Source of the DNA: Amoebidium appalachense
Taxonomy: Eukaryota > Ichthyosporea
Length of the DNA stretch: 64,000 nt
Assembly (NCBI GenBank): GCA_963693365.1
Contig: CAVNZM010000008.1
Coordinates: 5,394,001 to 5,458,000 of the forward strand
Direction: 5' to 3'
The position numbers were made by a program, and so were the translations under genes. This document shows, in pieces, positions 41,997 through 54,915 of the stretch (position 1 is its first letter; every line of letters begins with the position of its first letter). The notes below the pieces were generated by a model. It was given only the letters and a program-made list of their open reading frames with translations, searched no databases and was not told the DNA's origin.

Positions 41997-43547
41997 CGTT
42001 CTATGCCGATGCTGCGCAGCCCGCGAGCGCTGGCTCAGGCGCCGGCTGTCACTGAAAGCCCTGGCCGGGCCGGCCAGTCTCAGACTGGCCTTCGAAAAAA
42101 CATGGAAAGTAGTCAGGCGTCTATAAATAGGGGGCCATGGTTGCTTATAGCCCCGGGGATAGCGGGCACGCTGTCGCTTTTTTTCTCGCCACGTTCTGAC
42201 GTTGAGAAACCTGCGGTAATCGTAAAAATACTGCTGTGAGGGTAGCTGGGCCGGACTGCCGTCTTGCAGGTGCTACTTCTTTGGTTTTTCTCCCTTTTTT
42301 TCCCCTTTTTTATTTCTTCTTGGGAAAGGAGGAGGAGTGGGGAGGGATGTGGGAGGGGGGGTGTAGGTGAGGGGGGATGAGGGAGACGGGCTATGTAGGG
42401 GGGAAAGGGGTTGAAAAGGGGAGGGGGGAGGAGGGGGGAGGTAGACCTTATAATACATGGCGGAAGGGAGCGAGGATTGGGAGGGGAGGGGGGCGAAGGG
42501 TGTGTGGGGAAGGGAGGGGGAGGGGGGGGGAGGGGGGAGGAACTTATGGAGAGTGCTGATGAAATATCGAGGAATCTAGCACTGGCAATGAGAGGGCGGG
42601 CGGGGGGGGGGGGGGAGGGGGGGAGGGGAGGATGATAAGCGTGGAAGGGTGGGTGTGTATTGGGGGGGGGGGGGGGGGGGGGGGGGAGGCGGGGCGGCTT
42701 AGTAAGTAGTTAAGTAGCTACGGAAGCGGTTATGGTGCACCCGCGGGGGGGGGGGGGGGGGGGGGGTTGGATGTCGGCTGGAGTCAACGGATGTGGCTCA
42801 AAGAGAGGAGATTGATGGAGAAAGGGGGGGGGGGGGGGGGGGAGGGGGACGGCAAGGGGGGGGGGGGGGAGGGGAGGGAGGGAGAACGACGACTGGACTT
42901 TGGAAGAGGGTGGAGGAAGTTGACGTATGCATCCCAGGGAAGGGGGTGAGAGAAATAGTAGAGGGTTGGGTTGGGGAGAGCCCCAGGGGGAGGGGGGAGG
43001 GGGAGAGGGGGGGGGGGGGGGGGGGAGGGGGGGGGGGGGGAGGGAGGGGGGGGGGGGGGGGGCTCGCGCTTTGGGTGGGGGTGGTGCGGGGGAAGAGGGG
43101 GGGGGGAGGGGGGGGGGGGGGAGGGATTTGGGGAAGGGCTTGGACGGGGCTGAGGAATCGGGTAGGGCTTCGGAAGTAAGCCCAGGGTGTAAGGGGAACG
43201 AGGGTATGAGAGTTTTGTGAGTAGGTGGTGCAGGAGGTAAGGACAGCTGGATTGCAAGGAGGAAGTCGCTGGGGAAGAGGGGGGGGGGGGGGGGGGGTTG
43301 GGTTTGAAGAAATGGTTCGACACTTGAATGATACAAGGGGTGATGTGTCTGTATAGATCAAATGTCTAGACAAGTTGAAGCATGTAGGCAAGATGTACTA
43401 TTACCTTTCTCTGAATTTCTTGCAGGGATTCTGTGTTTCTTTGAAGTCGACTTGGTTCGACAAACGAATAAATGTCTTGAATGTATACTGCCAGAATAAC
43501 CAGAGCAAGTGACCTATCCCTCCCCCCCCCCCTCTTCCCCCCCCCCT

Positions 43548-43617
43548 CATTGTGTTGTCTGTTGTTGTGTGTGCTTCGTCCTTTATGACACATTCAACCC
43601 CCCCTCCCCCCCCTCCT

Positions 43618-43646
<29 letters not shown>
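43548..43646 (+). repeat. element A 3' end with C run
   Basis: TGTGTGCTTCGTCCTTTATG, then ACACATTCAACCCCCC and a C run of over 20. This is the 3' part of the dispersed element, in plus orientation, in a stretch where I recognise no plus-strand gene. Confidence 0.5.
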
Positions 43647-43656
<10 letters not shown>

Positions 43657-43814
43657 AAGAAAAAAAAGAAAGAAAAAAAAAAAGTACGGACTCAGAAGCA
43701 CACCCGGACAGCACAGGCACACATTTACTTACAATATGGAAAGAATGCACGTGCACAGCTGTCAACAGCAAATAATTCTCCTGACCCACACCAAACATAC
43801 ACACACACGCCCAT

Positions 43815-43907
<93 letters not shown>

Positions 43908-44402
43908 TTGTAGGAGTGAAGTCGAAGAAACCCGATTTTCCTTTTCATATTATCTTTCTCCACGGGTTGGGGGGGGGGGGGGGGGTTGCGCACGTGTGTG
44001 TGTGCGTGTGTGCGTCCTTGCGTGTGTGCCCCCCCCCCCCCCCCCCCCCCCCACCACCACCACCACCACCACCACCCACCCACCCACCCACCCTCGACCA
44101 CCACCACTACCACACACACACACATGCACACCTTCCTTCCCTCGCACCGTCTGCCCCATCCTCTTCGAACACCCGGTATAATGACTCTCATGTCAAGCAT
44201 ACGAGAGTCATTGTAATTACACCTGCACAACTGGGCCCCCTAGTTGTCTTAGGGAGCATTCACATCACCGGTACCATGTGTGTAGGTTTGCAGAAGTGTT
44301 AAGCATTTTGAATGGTGTATTACAGTAGGCCGGGCAGTTGTGATATCTAATAATGCTTGGACCAAGTGTATAAGACGTAGAACGTCTTTATTCTCTCTTG
44401 TA

Positions 44403-44510
44403 GTTGCAGAGCCAACACGCTCCCCAGAGCAGTACAAAGACCTCTTTGCCACTCTATTCAACACCGTCTATATCTCCTCCTCCTACTTGAAACCACACAT
44501 GTTCAATGAG
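44403..44510 (+). CDS. possible isolated exon (weak)
   Basis: A frame reading SPEQYKDLFATLFNTVYISS in its middle lies between a T-rich stretch ending TTGTAG and a GAG-GTTGCC site. It looks protein-like, but neither a partner exon nor a family is recognised, and the putative donor is poor. Confidence 0.15.
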
Positions 44511-44930
44511 GTTGCCCCTATGTTCATATCACTCAATAAGTGGTCTTTCGTTGAGTATCCGAATCTTCCTCCCCCCCCCCCCCCCCCCCCCACCACCACC
44601 ACCTCTCCCCCTTTAGCCCGGGTCTAACTTTGGACACCTGTTGAAATGCACGTCATTATTTCCTTCCCTCCTACCGTGACCCTAGTCCGCTTAATCCCAT
44701 CCCCTCTCAATTGCACACACACAGGCACACACTCCTACCCTAACACCACCAGAAACAACCCCCCCCCCCCCTCCCCCCTCCCCACCCACCCACCCACCCA
44801 CCCACCCCTCCCCCCTTCCCTCCTTCCCGCCTTCTCGCACTCCCCTTCCTCTTCCCGCACCCTAAGGCTTTCCCCTTCCCCCCACCCCGCAACTCAAAGA
44901 CAGCACAATCAGACAGTTTTCCCCTGCCCC

Positions 44931-45170
44931 TCAACCTTCCCGCCCCCCTCCTTCTCCTCCCCCTCCCCCCTCATCACCCTCCCCCTTCCCCTCCACATCC
45001 TCGTCCACGAAATCCCCTGTGGCTGCCATCCTGGCAACGTCAATCAGATGGCGAATGTAGCTGGTCACGGTGTTGTCGTTGGCAGGGTCACCGGTGGGCA
45101 CCCAGGAGCCCAGCATGGACAGAAGCATGTTGTGGATTCTAGCTGCCTCCTGCCGCATGTGCCTGGGTGG
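44931..45170 (-). CDS. 3'-terminal exon of an unidentified gene
   Basis: A 79-residue terminal exon follows a good acceptor (CTAATTTCAG). It begins PPRHMRQEAARIHNMLLSML and reads as two helical stretches (RQEAARIHNMLLSMLGSW and TSYIRHLIDVARMAATGDF). It ends in a Glu/Gly-rich acidic tail and a stop. A candidate preceding mini-exon at 46347-46373 would join in phase and encode LEKDQFYRK. The LEK-x-x-FY pattern, hydrophobic helices and acidic tail vaguely recall the C-terminal domain of EB1 microtubule plus-end proteins, but no calponin-homology exons were found upstream, so I do not assign it. The exon itself looks real. Confidence 0.55.
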   Translation of the reverse strand, partial: PPRHMRQEAARIHNMLLSMLGSWVPTGDPANDNTVTSYIRHLIDVARMAATGDFVDEDVEGKGEGDEGGGGGEGGGREG

Positions 45171-45323
45171 CTGAAATTAGAAAGAACTCCCCCCCGCCCC
45201 CCCCCGCCCCCCCCGCCCCCCCCAGGAAAAAGAAAAAGAAAAAAATGAAAACAAAAGACTGAAAGAAAGAAAGAAAGAAGAAAGAAAGAAGAAGGAGAAG
45301 AACAAGAAGTCGAGAGAGTCTCT

Positions 45324-45428
<105 letters not shown>

Positions 45429-45975
45429 GAAGAAGGACTTGAAGAAGAATAGGAGAACAAGAAATGCACGGGCGTGTGTGTGAGGGGGGGGGGGGGGGGG
45501 GGAGGAGGGGGGGGGGAGGGAACGGAAAAGAACTGGGGGCACCTGTGAGAGAGCAAAAGAAGAATCATTATAAAAAGAGGGTAAAATTTAAGGCTATTTC
45601 GGCCCACCGCCACCACCACGGGCCAAATGGCACACCCGGCTCATATGCATGATATGCACACATCAATGGGTATTTTAGGACACGAGGGGTTGGTGAATCA
45701 ATATACAGGTGACTCATTTAGATGTATGGTTGCTTTCGATTGCTTTATGAGCTCGGTTCAGGCTGTGATCCCACAGAGATCAGAGATCGCCGACAACACT
45801 TGCATACACCAAAACCTCACTCCCTCCCCCCACCACCCGTGCGCAGGGGAGCATGCGTGTGTGCGTGTACGTGCGTGTATAAGTGTGTTTTGTATGTGTA
45901 TGTGTGTGTGCGGGTGTGTGCGGGTGTGTGAGTGAACATATGCACGTGTGTTGTGTGTGCATGTGTGTGTGTGTG

Positions 45976-46018
<43 letters not shown>

Positions 46019-46049
46019 TGGGTGGGTGTGTGTGGGTGTGTGTGGGTGG

Positions 46050-46155
<106 letters not shown>

Positions 46156-46346
46156 GTGTGCGTGCGTGTTGTGTTGTGGGGACGTGCGCATAAAGCTCGG
46201 AAGCTGTCACAAAAAGAAAAAAACGAAAGCCTTTATGTACCTGCCATGGTGAAGAATCGGGAAAAAAAGTTGACTTGACAGCTGAGATCGAAGTAAACGT
46301 GAAGTCCCATTTTTTCAGTCTATCTATACACCTAAATACATATTAC

Positions 46347-46373
46347 CTTCCTGTAGAACTGGTCTTTCTCTAG
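46347..46373 (-). CDS. candidate 27-base mini-exon
   Basis: Between a CCATCAG acceptor and a GTAATA donor on the minus strand lie nine codons, LEKDQFYRK, in phase with the terminal exon at 45170-44931. The size and splice sites are plausible; support is by phase and composition only. Confidence 0.3.
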
Positions 46374-46697
46374 CTGATGGTATTATTGATCAATTACCAC
46401 GCTTTTACTGTACACGTGCTATACAGTGGAGATCTAATAAGTATAAGGTGGCATCATTTGCATGCCCAAACAACACACACACACACCAGTTTAACCGGTC
46501 ATGTATCGCCAAATGTAGTTTGATAGACCACATAATACCGCAACACACACACGTCACATTCACAACAGACACCCAGAAAGATAGCCTACCTGTAAATTAC
46601 AACATCCTTGATTTTATACTAAACACGCGTAACTACGACCTGTTTATTAGATGTATTGATTGGCTTGAGAAACACATCACTACAAAATTATAGCGCA

Positions 46698-46766
<69 letters not shown>

Positions 46767-46798
46767 CCAGCTGATACCGAGTGTCCCGAGGGGAGCCC

Positions 46799-46802
<4 letters not shown>

Positions 46803-46856
<54 letters not shown>
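46803..46856 (+). repeat. 54-base A run flanked by a near direct repeat
   Basis: An uninterrupted A run with GGGGAGCCCC on its left and GGGGAACCCC on its right. It could be a retroposed poly(A) with a target duplication, or simple expansion. Confidence 0.7.
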
Positions 46857-46857
<1 letters not shown>

Positions 46858-47651
46858 GGGGAACCCCAACTAATTGATTTCTCCTTGTAGTCTTTATGGT
46901 GTCTCGTAGAGAAAGTAAACCCTGATATATAGTCACCACCCGACATCTATGTACGTGATCATGATATACCGCTGAGGGGATATTCCGAGCAAACCCCCCC
47001 CCCCCCATACCTGAGACTGGTTCTCTTTGCCTCGAGTAAACAGCGTAAACCCCCGTCTATCTATCAGTATCAATGTTAGGCAGTTTGTGGTACAGATTTC
47101 GGGGTTCAATCCCCCGTGCCCCCGCTAGGGAGACTGTTCACCTATTTGTAGTCCGCGCCAAGGTGGCCCGGCTCACCTCCCCAAATGAGTCGAGCCGAGT
47201 AAGAGATACGAGTCTGCCCTTCACTGGTATCTAGACATCCATGGCCTCTGACTTTGACGCCGGCGGCTATCAACGTGGATTCGGCCCGTAGAACGGTGGC
47301 CCGGACCGGACCTTGCAGTAGATGGTGTTATGGTGACGTCATGTGTTTGTGCGTCATGGGGCTCTGGGCTTGGCAAACCGAGGGGCCGCGAAAAAAATTG
47401 AATACTATGAGGAGTCGCTCTCCGATCTCCAGAAAATGCCGCGGCCGGCCCGGCCCCCGGGGAAAGTTTACGCGCTCAATGGCACTGTGAAAGGAAGAAA
47501 GGGACGTCACAGGAACAGGAAGAAAAAAGATAAACTCTTTGTTGCTTAGAATAGGATTTTCTTGGTATTATCTTCAGTCTCTTTTTCTTCTCGCTATCTC
47601 CAGCTCGTACAGAGCTATTGCCCGGCGGTGCCCGGCGGCCGGCCGGGCCGG

Positions 47652-48101
47652 CCCATCTATCATCTATGGGGACCAGACGCGTACCGTGCTGCCCGCAGCC
47701 CTACAAAAAAATAGATACAATAGTTACAAATCCTTTACTTACAGTAACCTATATTATGTACTTACGGTTTTTATTCGAAAACCTTTATAATAGTATGAAC
47801 ATTTATTTAAAGGGTACTCTACATGCTATCTTTTCTGGTTTACAGCGGCGCAAAAAAACTTGAGGCACCCTTGCTAATGTCATTCGGACAACGGCGCTGG
47901 CCGCGTGTGATTCTGCCGGGCCCTAACGTGCGCTCATGACATTTAAGTTTAACGATCCTTTAATCAAGATATTGAACCATTCAAAACTTTCGTTACGTTT
48001 AAATTATTAGTGGAAATTTCTCGGAATGGTTATTCTGTTTGAAGTGTGACCCTATCATCATGTACACATACCCCTTGCCCCTGTATACTAAGAATTTTAA
48101 G
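47652..48101 (-). mobile_element. partial copy of the foldback element
   Basis: Read on the minus strand, this segment matches the sequence from about 37516 to the end of the spacer near 37970 (one arm plus spacer plus about 48 outer bases) with few differences. The opposite arm is missing; instead the sequence runs into a GC-rich block at 47250-47650. Confidence 0.8.
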
Positions 48102-50010
48102 GTCAGAACGCCGGCCCTCTTGGCACCACTTCAAGGAGCAATGTCATAAAAGGCGACAACAATAATGTCAGTGTGTAGTAATCTCTACTGAGACCATACA
48201 TTTTTACATACTTGTAAAATGCAAATATTCTATTTTAATATGAATGTGTAAGTGAGGCAAGTTGATGTGTTAGTTATGGAGAAAGGGTTCATTTTGAAAT
48301 TTCACTATGTAATTGATCACATTTCATATGTAGGATTATCGGCCCCCACTGAGTATCGGGAGTTAGGGAGTATGGGGGATTACGATCTGCCGTTATGCAC
48401 ATGCATGGTTCATGCCTGCCATGGCCCACCGTTGACCGTGAGCAGCGAAGAAACAACACTTCGAACTTGTTGAACTGCGCGGAACTCTCTACGTACAGAT
48501 ATTACCACTTTCTTTCCATAGTAAAATTTTTTTTGGTTCTTCTTTTTTGAGCGGAGATGTAGTGGCAACAGCCAGCCGGCTTTCTTGGTCAACCCGGAAT
48601 AGTGTTAGAATGGGCGAAGAGCAGGGAAAGTAAGCGCACTCAATTTGATTGGTGGGGATATAACGGACCAATAGTCTCATATATCATATATTATATCATA
48701 TATGGTATATGAGGAAATTTAGTTTTGAACATTTATTCGTTATATATCTAGTTATATATATAAAACAACACACACCCAGCACACCCGGGGTTGGGTATTT
48801 GTACTATTCGCAAAGTATTCTCCCCAATCGTTGTGTTGTTGGCGTCATAAAAAGCATGCCCAAAGGGCATTATATCGATTGTGCGAGCGCCTCGATTGAT
48901 TGGTGCTAAGCACCCTACATATAAGACAAAAAAGAGGGGCAGGGTGAATGGAGAGGTGGTTCCTCTTTTACAATAGGGAGGATCCATGGACTTAAATTAA
49001 TTAAAACCATAAATGTAGATGGACATGGTTGATTCTTGTTTATACCTTTAGGCAAATTCTTCGGAGAAGCAGACTCTCAAGTCTCTCATGTGAGCTACTC
49101 AAGGGTTTAAATGACCAAAGGCAATAAAGAGGTATTCGTGACGATATCGTGCATGAGCCCTTCAAGCATTGTGATTCGTCGACAATCATGCCGAACAAAA
49201 TATGCTAATCTAAAATAGACCTGGTTGGTGAGCAAACTGCCAATTAGATTGCACGAACTGGGTTCACTCGTTTAGGGGGCCATTAATGCTTGCTAACAAA
49301 CTCGAGGTCAGCGAAACTAAGTCACTGTAGCCGGCCAGCACAGTGTTCCTACACGTATTAGAAGTATTTTTTTTCTACATATTTTTCCTCATATTTCCTA
49401 ATGATGTTATGCCTGGTAGACAGGGGAGGAGCATTGAAAACACGTGGCGTTATCAGCACTCATTCATGATCTGATGGTCAGACTCCTGTGATCAGTTCAT
49501 CTGGTATGTGCCGCACCCAGATTTCAAAGTCTGGGTGTTGAGTCGACCTCGTCAGTGTGAGTCTGAGTGACTCCCGCTCCCGGCCGCAACAGGCTTTGCG
49601 TTTATATCTAGGTTAAACTAATTCATAATAGTAGCGGGTTTTCTACAACTTCTATTGCTTCGCCATTTTTCAAACTCATATACATACATCGACATACAAT
49701 CAGGTCAAACATTTTAGATGGCGAAGCCTTGGTAACAGGGCGTGAATTTTCAGAAAATGCAACAGTGACCTTCTAAAAAACAGTGTTTCGTTCTGCAGCG
49801 CTCGACTCTTTTTAGCATTTTGACTGAAACTCTGTCTTTTGTGGGTTATATTTAAAGTTATATTCCTCAGTTATACAATATTAATAACAGCACATTCCCC
49901 TCAGTTATACCGGACTAACCGGAATCCCGACAAAAGGGAAAGCTTTTTCTTCAAGCCCTGATTAGTTCACATTCCAGATATCTTGAATTGATGTTTGGCT
50001 TACGAGTTCT

Positions 50011-50060
50011 GATTGGCCGCCGATACGTGCTACTCGGTACGCACATAGCAAACTATAAAT
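50011..50060 (+). promoter_or_regulatory. CCAAT and TATA elements of the oxidase gene
   Basis: GATTGG (an inverted CCAAT) at 50011-50016 and TATAAAT at 50054-50060 lie about 250-300 bases before the start codon, a sensible arrangement for a core promoter and 5' UTR. The start codon itself sits in GCCACCATGC, a strong Kozak context. Confidence 0.5.
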
Positions 50061-50306
50061 AACAAGGGGCCACCCCAACCCCCTCTTCAGAACGTGAAGT
50101 GTGCCATGCTGCATAAAAAGCGAGAGGATAGACAGAAGCGAAGGGGTGAGAGGGAGACACACGGGTGTGGTGATTTCTACAAGTGAGTGTGTGTACTACA
50201 CTCTCTGTTGGTGCCGTTCTTCAGGGTGTACACGTACACTGCACAAAGTCAATTTGTTCTCCGGATATACTCACCATTTTCCTGTTATCACATCACCACC
50301 GCCACC

Positions 50307-51333
50307 ATGCACAGCGCGGTTGCCCTACTTGCCCTTCTTGGGCTCTCCATTCCTTCCGCAGCCCAAACAATGTACGCCACCGGTGACGTTATTATTGTTG
50401 GTGCGGGTGTAGCGGGCCTGAACGCGGCCAGATCTATCACGAAGGCTGGTAAGAGTGTTATTCTCCTTGAGGCGAGGAGTAGGGTCGGAGGGCGTGTGTG
50501 GACCGATAGGACCAAGTTTGGGTTCCCGGTGGACTTGGGTGCCAGTTGGATTCATGGGAACACAGCCAGCCACCCGATTACAAAGTAAGTGTTGGTGGTT
50601 TTCTCTCGGGTTTCCTCCCTTTTCCCGCTTTCCCCATCCCCGATCGTTTCTTCTTTGTTGGTGTCACAGGCTGGTGGGGAAGCTGTTGAAACGCGTCTTG
50701 GGATATGTCCCTCTTCCGTGAATGTGGTGAATATGTGCCTCAAGTGCGCATTTTTTTTTTTTTTTTTTTTTTTTTTGGTTGTTGTTTTGTTTTAAATTTT
50801 TATATATGGCTCCGATCATCACAGATGCGCGCACATTCGCTCATTACGACGATTGATTCTGCCACACCTGTGGCAAAAGTATTGTCTTCTACCCATACCC
50901 CACGTCCTCCCCTTCCCGACCAAAAAAAATGGAGCTTCCAGACCGTTCCGTTCTTTTTATTCCCTTTGTTCTACCTTCAAACATGTTGGCAATGCCTTTT
51001 TAATTTATTTATTTTTATTTTATTTTATTTTATTTTTTATTTTTTTTGCGCCGCTCCCCTCCTCCTTTCTCCTTCTCAGGCCACCTTTTCCTTTCCTGTT
51101 TTTTCTTTTCTCTTTTCTCTTTTTCTTTCTTTCTTTTTTTTTTTTTTTTTTGTGTCCTTCTAACGAAGAATCGTTTTTTTGCCCTTTCCGCACACAGGGA
51201 GGCCGCTGCAGGGGGCATCAGCACGGTGATCACCAACTGGGACGACGACACCATGTACTACTCTAACGGCAACGAGGTGTCGGACTCGGCCGCCACAAAC
51301 GCCGAGAACCTGTTCGGCCAAGCCGAGGACGTA

Positions 51334-51386
<53 letters not shown>

Positions 51387-51761
51387 AAAAAAAAAAAAGT
51401 AAAAATAAAATAAAAATGAAAATGAAAAAAAATAAAACCAATAATATATAAATTTCAATGATTAAAAAATTAATAGATAAATAGATAGCAGATGTATGAA
51501 TAGACACGTACCTATAAAACACACGCGCAATAAGTAAGACCTGGCACACGTAAAAGAAAAGAATGGATTAAAAGAATGATATGATCGCAGAGGTGCCAAG
51601 TAGCAACATACATAAAACAGGATTGACAAAAGCATTAGCAGAGGTAACCGAGAGGCATTTGTGTTTGTGCTGCAGTGTACACATGCAATTCTTTTCGAAT
51701 GTTAACAGCCTCTCCTTCCCTTACACCCCCCCCCCTCCTCCTCCCCCTCCTCCCCCTCCAA

Positions 51762-51803
<42 letters not shown>

Positions 51804-52788
51804 CGCTGCGACCATGGAGAGAACCCGCCGCAATGTGGGCCAGGGCGACATTCCCCTCTCCACCGCCATTTCTTCTTTCATCGCAAGCAAGAAGCTCTCT
51901 GGCGAAGCTTTAACCCTTTTCAAGTGGAACGTCGACTCAAACATCGCAAACGAATACGGCGCCGACCCGGTCTCCATGTCTCTCTTCGAATGGGACTCTG
52001 ACGGTGAATTCAATGGTGACGAGCGTCTTTTCCCCAACGGATACGACCAGATTACCAGCAAAATTTACCGCGAGGCCTTGGTGACGGGAAGGCTCAGGCT
52101 CTACCTTAGCCATATCGTCAAATCGGTGAGCTACAGCGGCGGGAAAGTCGTGGTCAGTTGCGCCAACGGAAGGTATTTCCAAGGGAAGCGTATCATTGTC
52201 ACCGTTCCCCTGGGCGTCCTCAAGAACCCCACGGCAAGCACCGGCATCGCGTTTTCCCCGGCCCTCCCGGCCGATAAGACGACGGCAATCGGCGCGCTCG
52301 GAATGGGCACCCTGAACAAGATTTACGTCAGCTTCCCTACCGCGTTCTGGGACAACACGGACATTATCAGCATAGTTTCCTCGACCTACGGCCAATTTAC
52401 GGAGGGGATCAACCTCAAGAAGGAGTTTGGCAAGAACGCGCTGCTCTTCTTCCAAGGCGGCAGCTACGCCGTCGCCTCCGAGGCCAAGACCGACGACCAG
52501 TTAGCCAATGAGCTCATGGCGATTTTGCGAAACATTTACGGCGACAACATTCCTAACCCGACCGCAAAATTGGTCACGAGGTGGACGCGCGACCCTTACA
52601 CCTTCGGCTCCTACTCCTATCAGAAGACCGGATCGAACCCCGGCCACCGCACGAACCTGGCCAAATCGGTGAACAATATGCTTTGGTTTGCCGGAGAGGC
52701 CGCACACAACACCTACCCGTCTACCGTCCACGGTGCTTTCCTGTCGGGCCAAACGGCGGCAACGCAGGTCTTGGGGTCGGGAATCTAA
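50307..52788 (+). CDS. PAO: secreted flavin amine / polyamine oxidase
   Basis: An FAD-dependent amine oxidase that would oxidise polyamines or related amines, releasing H2O2, outside the cell or in the endomembrane lumen. Three exons join in phase: 50307-50584, 51198-51330 and 51802-52788 (465 aa, normal for the family). Residues 1-20 form a signal peptide ending SAAQ. The dinucleotide fold follows: DVIIVGAGVAGLNAA (GxGxxG at 32-37), Glu55 in LLEARSRVGGR, and the family block LGASWIHG. TLNKIYVSF carries the conserved active-site lysine region, and the C-terminal FAD block WFAGEAAHNTYPSTVHGAF lies at about 432-450. The gene has its own TATA box. Substrate is inferred from family; a monoamine or amino-acid oxidase is possible. 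Confidence 0.93.
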
Positions 52789-53608
52789 ATATAGATTTTG
52801 CGAGCTAAAGTTAGATTGGGCCCATTGTTGAGCCGGTGGCCCGGGTGGCGTTTAGTTTGATTTACGAAGGTGATGGGTTGTTGTAGTGTGATATAATATA
52901 TCACGTGTTAGATAATGTAGGCTATAGTGATAAGATGATTGTTGGCAGATAGATGAAGATGAAATATCGCAATGGATATCTCTTGTGTATCTAATTTCTG
53001 ATTACGGGATATAAATATAATCCACTTGCGCTTGGTATATATAAACGGTGAATAGTGATTTATAATAACAGAGAACAGCTCGCATTGTTCGCAAGACTCT
53101 GTCCTTAGTAAAATGTAGTGTTGCCTTGATTTAGAATTAGGCCCGCCGGCGACAGAATGCATGACTGTAAAAGTATCCAATACACATGCATATGTAGACC
53201 ATACTGTGTGCCCCGGAGATTGTTTCCCCCCCCCCCCCCTCCCCCCCCCCCCCCCCCTCCCCGGGACCCCGGCCCACCGTCCCCTTCCCACACACACACA
53301 CACACACACTACACAAAGCAACCTACCAATAGTAACAACCAAAACAACAACCATCTCTGGGGGAGGGGGCCGGGGGGACATAAAAAATAATTCAGGAAAA
53401 AAGAAGATTAAGTAGGAGGCTTTTCGAGGGGCAGTGCCCTCAACTTGCATGATTGCCCATTACACCGACATAGACAGTCGCAAATCAATTAATCTTCTTT
53501 TCTTTTTTTTTTTCCCAAAAAGAACGGACGAATAGGCCCTCAGAAGGGATGTTGAAACGGTGAAAAAAGACTCGAATCCCCTCCCACGTCTCCCTCCTCC
53601 TTCCCCCC

Positions 53609-53639
<31 letters not shown>

Positions 53640-53983
53640 AAAAAAAAAAAAAAAATCAAATAAAGGATAACTTGATAAAAAGTCCTTATAAGAAAAGCTG
53701 AAATACTTTGAAAAGGAAAGAAAAAAGGAAGAAAAAGAAAACGAACGACAATGAGCTGAAAACAAGATCACCCCTTTAAGTGGAAAAGGGAAATGACTGA
53801 CTCGAGATCTAGAGTGGCCAATTGAAGTGCAATGACCTCCAACTTTATGCTTTTCCATCATCCCCTTCCCCTCCCCCCTCCCCCCCCCCCCCCCCCCTCC
53901 CCCCTCCCTCCCTCCCCTCCCCCCCCCTCCCCCCCTCCAACTGTGGTCTAGGGATCATTGGAGAAGTTCCCTTCCCCTTTTTC

Positions 53984-54018
<35 letters not shown>

Positions 54019-54477
54019 CCCTCGGCCCCTCCCTAAGCCTCCGGATCCCTCTCCCCTCGCCCCCTTCCCCCCCCCTCCCCCTCCCAAATCAGCACACACT
54101 CATACGCACACTCGCACACACACCCACACGTGTGGAGAGAGAGACACAACTATTAATATGCATGCACACCGTCATCGCACACACTGTGCACACACACGCG
54201 CACGCACGCGCACATACACGCACACACACACACACACAAACACACACATACACAATCATGTAACACGAATTTGCGTGCATCCCTAAGACGCGCGTGCACG
54301 TGCGCCCAAATAATATTACACATGTACACGCGCATGCTCGCGCGCGCGCGTGCACACTCACACACACACACACACAGTGACCCTAAAGATAAAAAAGGAA
54401 AACACGCCACATGCACACACAAATTACATAACCCACGCGGGGGGGGGGGGGAGGGGGGGGGGGGAGGGCCGGGGAGG

Positions 54478-54510
<33 letters not shown>

Positions 54511-54517
54511 GGAGAGT

Positions 54518-54548
<31 letters not shown>

Positions 54549-54586
54549 GACTTTGAAATAGTGCACATACACACGCATGCATGCAT

Positions 54587-54648
<62 letters not shown>

Positions 54649-54665
54649 TGACACACACACACACA

Positions 54666-54746
<81 letters not shown>

Positions 54747-54763
54747 TGACACACACACACACA

Positions 54764-54817
<54 letters not shown>

Positions 54818-54915
54818 GCGCACGCACGAGCGTCTGCAAACACCTTGCGAGAGGGGAATCAAAGTTTCAAAAGCCTTATATAAAACGATCACATAGCACT
54901 CTTTGCAAATTGCCT
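52789..54915. other. spacer, C-rich low complexity
   Basis: Unique AT-rich DNA to about 53210, then C runs with flanking A or (CA)n tracts at 53225-53310, 53600-53655 and 53868-54060, G runs at 54439-54547, and a (CA)n array. No exon seen. Confidence 0.6.
54588..54816. repeat. (CA)n array with internal duplication
   Basis: Over 100 CA units. The interruption CACTGTGACACAC and a later CACATACAC occur twice about 100 bases apart, so the array has a higher-order duplication. Confidence 0.85.

Larger units (their letters stand above)
41472..44402. other. upstream of syntaxin; G-rich low complexity
   Basis: 41472-42250 is unique sequence with CCAAT-type motifs and a GGCCGGGCCGGCC-rich patch. 42300-43320 is dominated by G runs with short A/T islands; its minus-strand frames are Pro/Ser low complexity. 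A C run and A-rich DNA at 43600-43684, then (CA)n and a CCA array, run to about 44130. No exon is supported. Confidence 0.55.
46374..50010. other. spacer with repeats, no firm gene
   Basis: It contains (CA)n (46697-46765), an A run (46803-46856), a GC-rich block with GGCCGG motifs (47250-47650), the partial foldback copy (47652-48101), an ATATCATATATT-like AT patch (48680-48705) and otherwise unique AT-rich DNA. Open frames up to about 80 codons occur, for example 46448-46693 plus, without family features. Confidence 0.5.

Noticed and set aside
46448-46693. 81-codon plus-strand frame reading LDFILNTRNYDLFIRCID in part
   Set aside because: Protein-like to the eye, but no homologue or splice partner recognised and it lies in a spacer; not called.
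47045-47124. tRNA gene suggested by a perfect T-arm (CGGGG-TTCAATC-CCCCG at 47100-47116)
   Set aside because: The 3' acceptor strand TGCCCCC has no complementary GGGGGCA at the expected distance upstream, and no D-arm is visible. At best it is a tRNA-like remnant.
49514-49537. Small hairpin CACCCAGA...TCTGGGTG
   Set aside because: An 8-bp stem in spacer DNA with no associated element; not informative.
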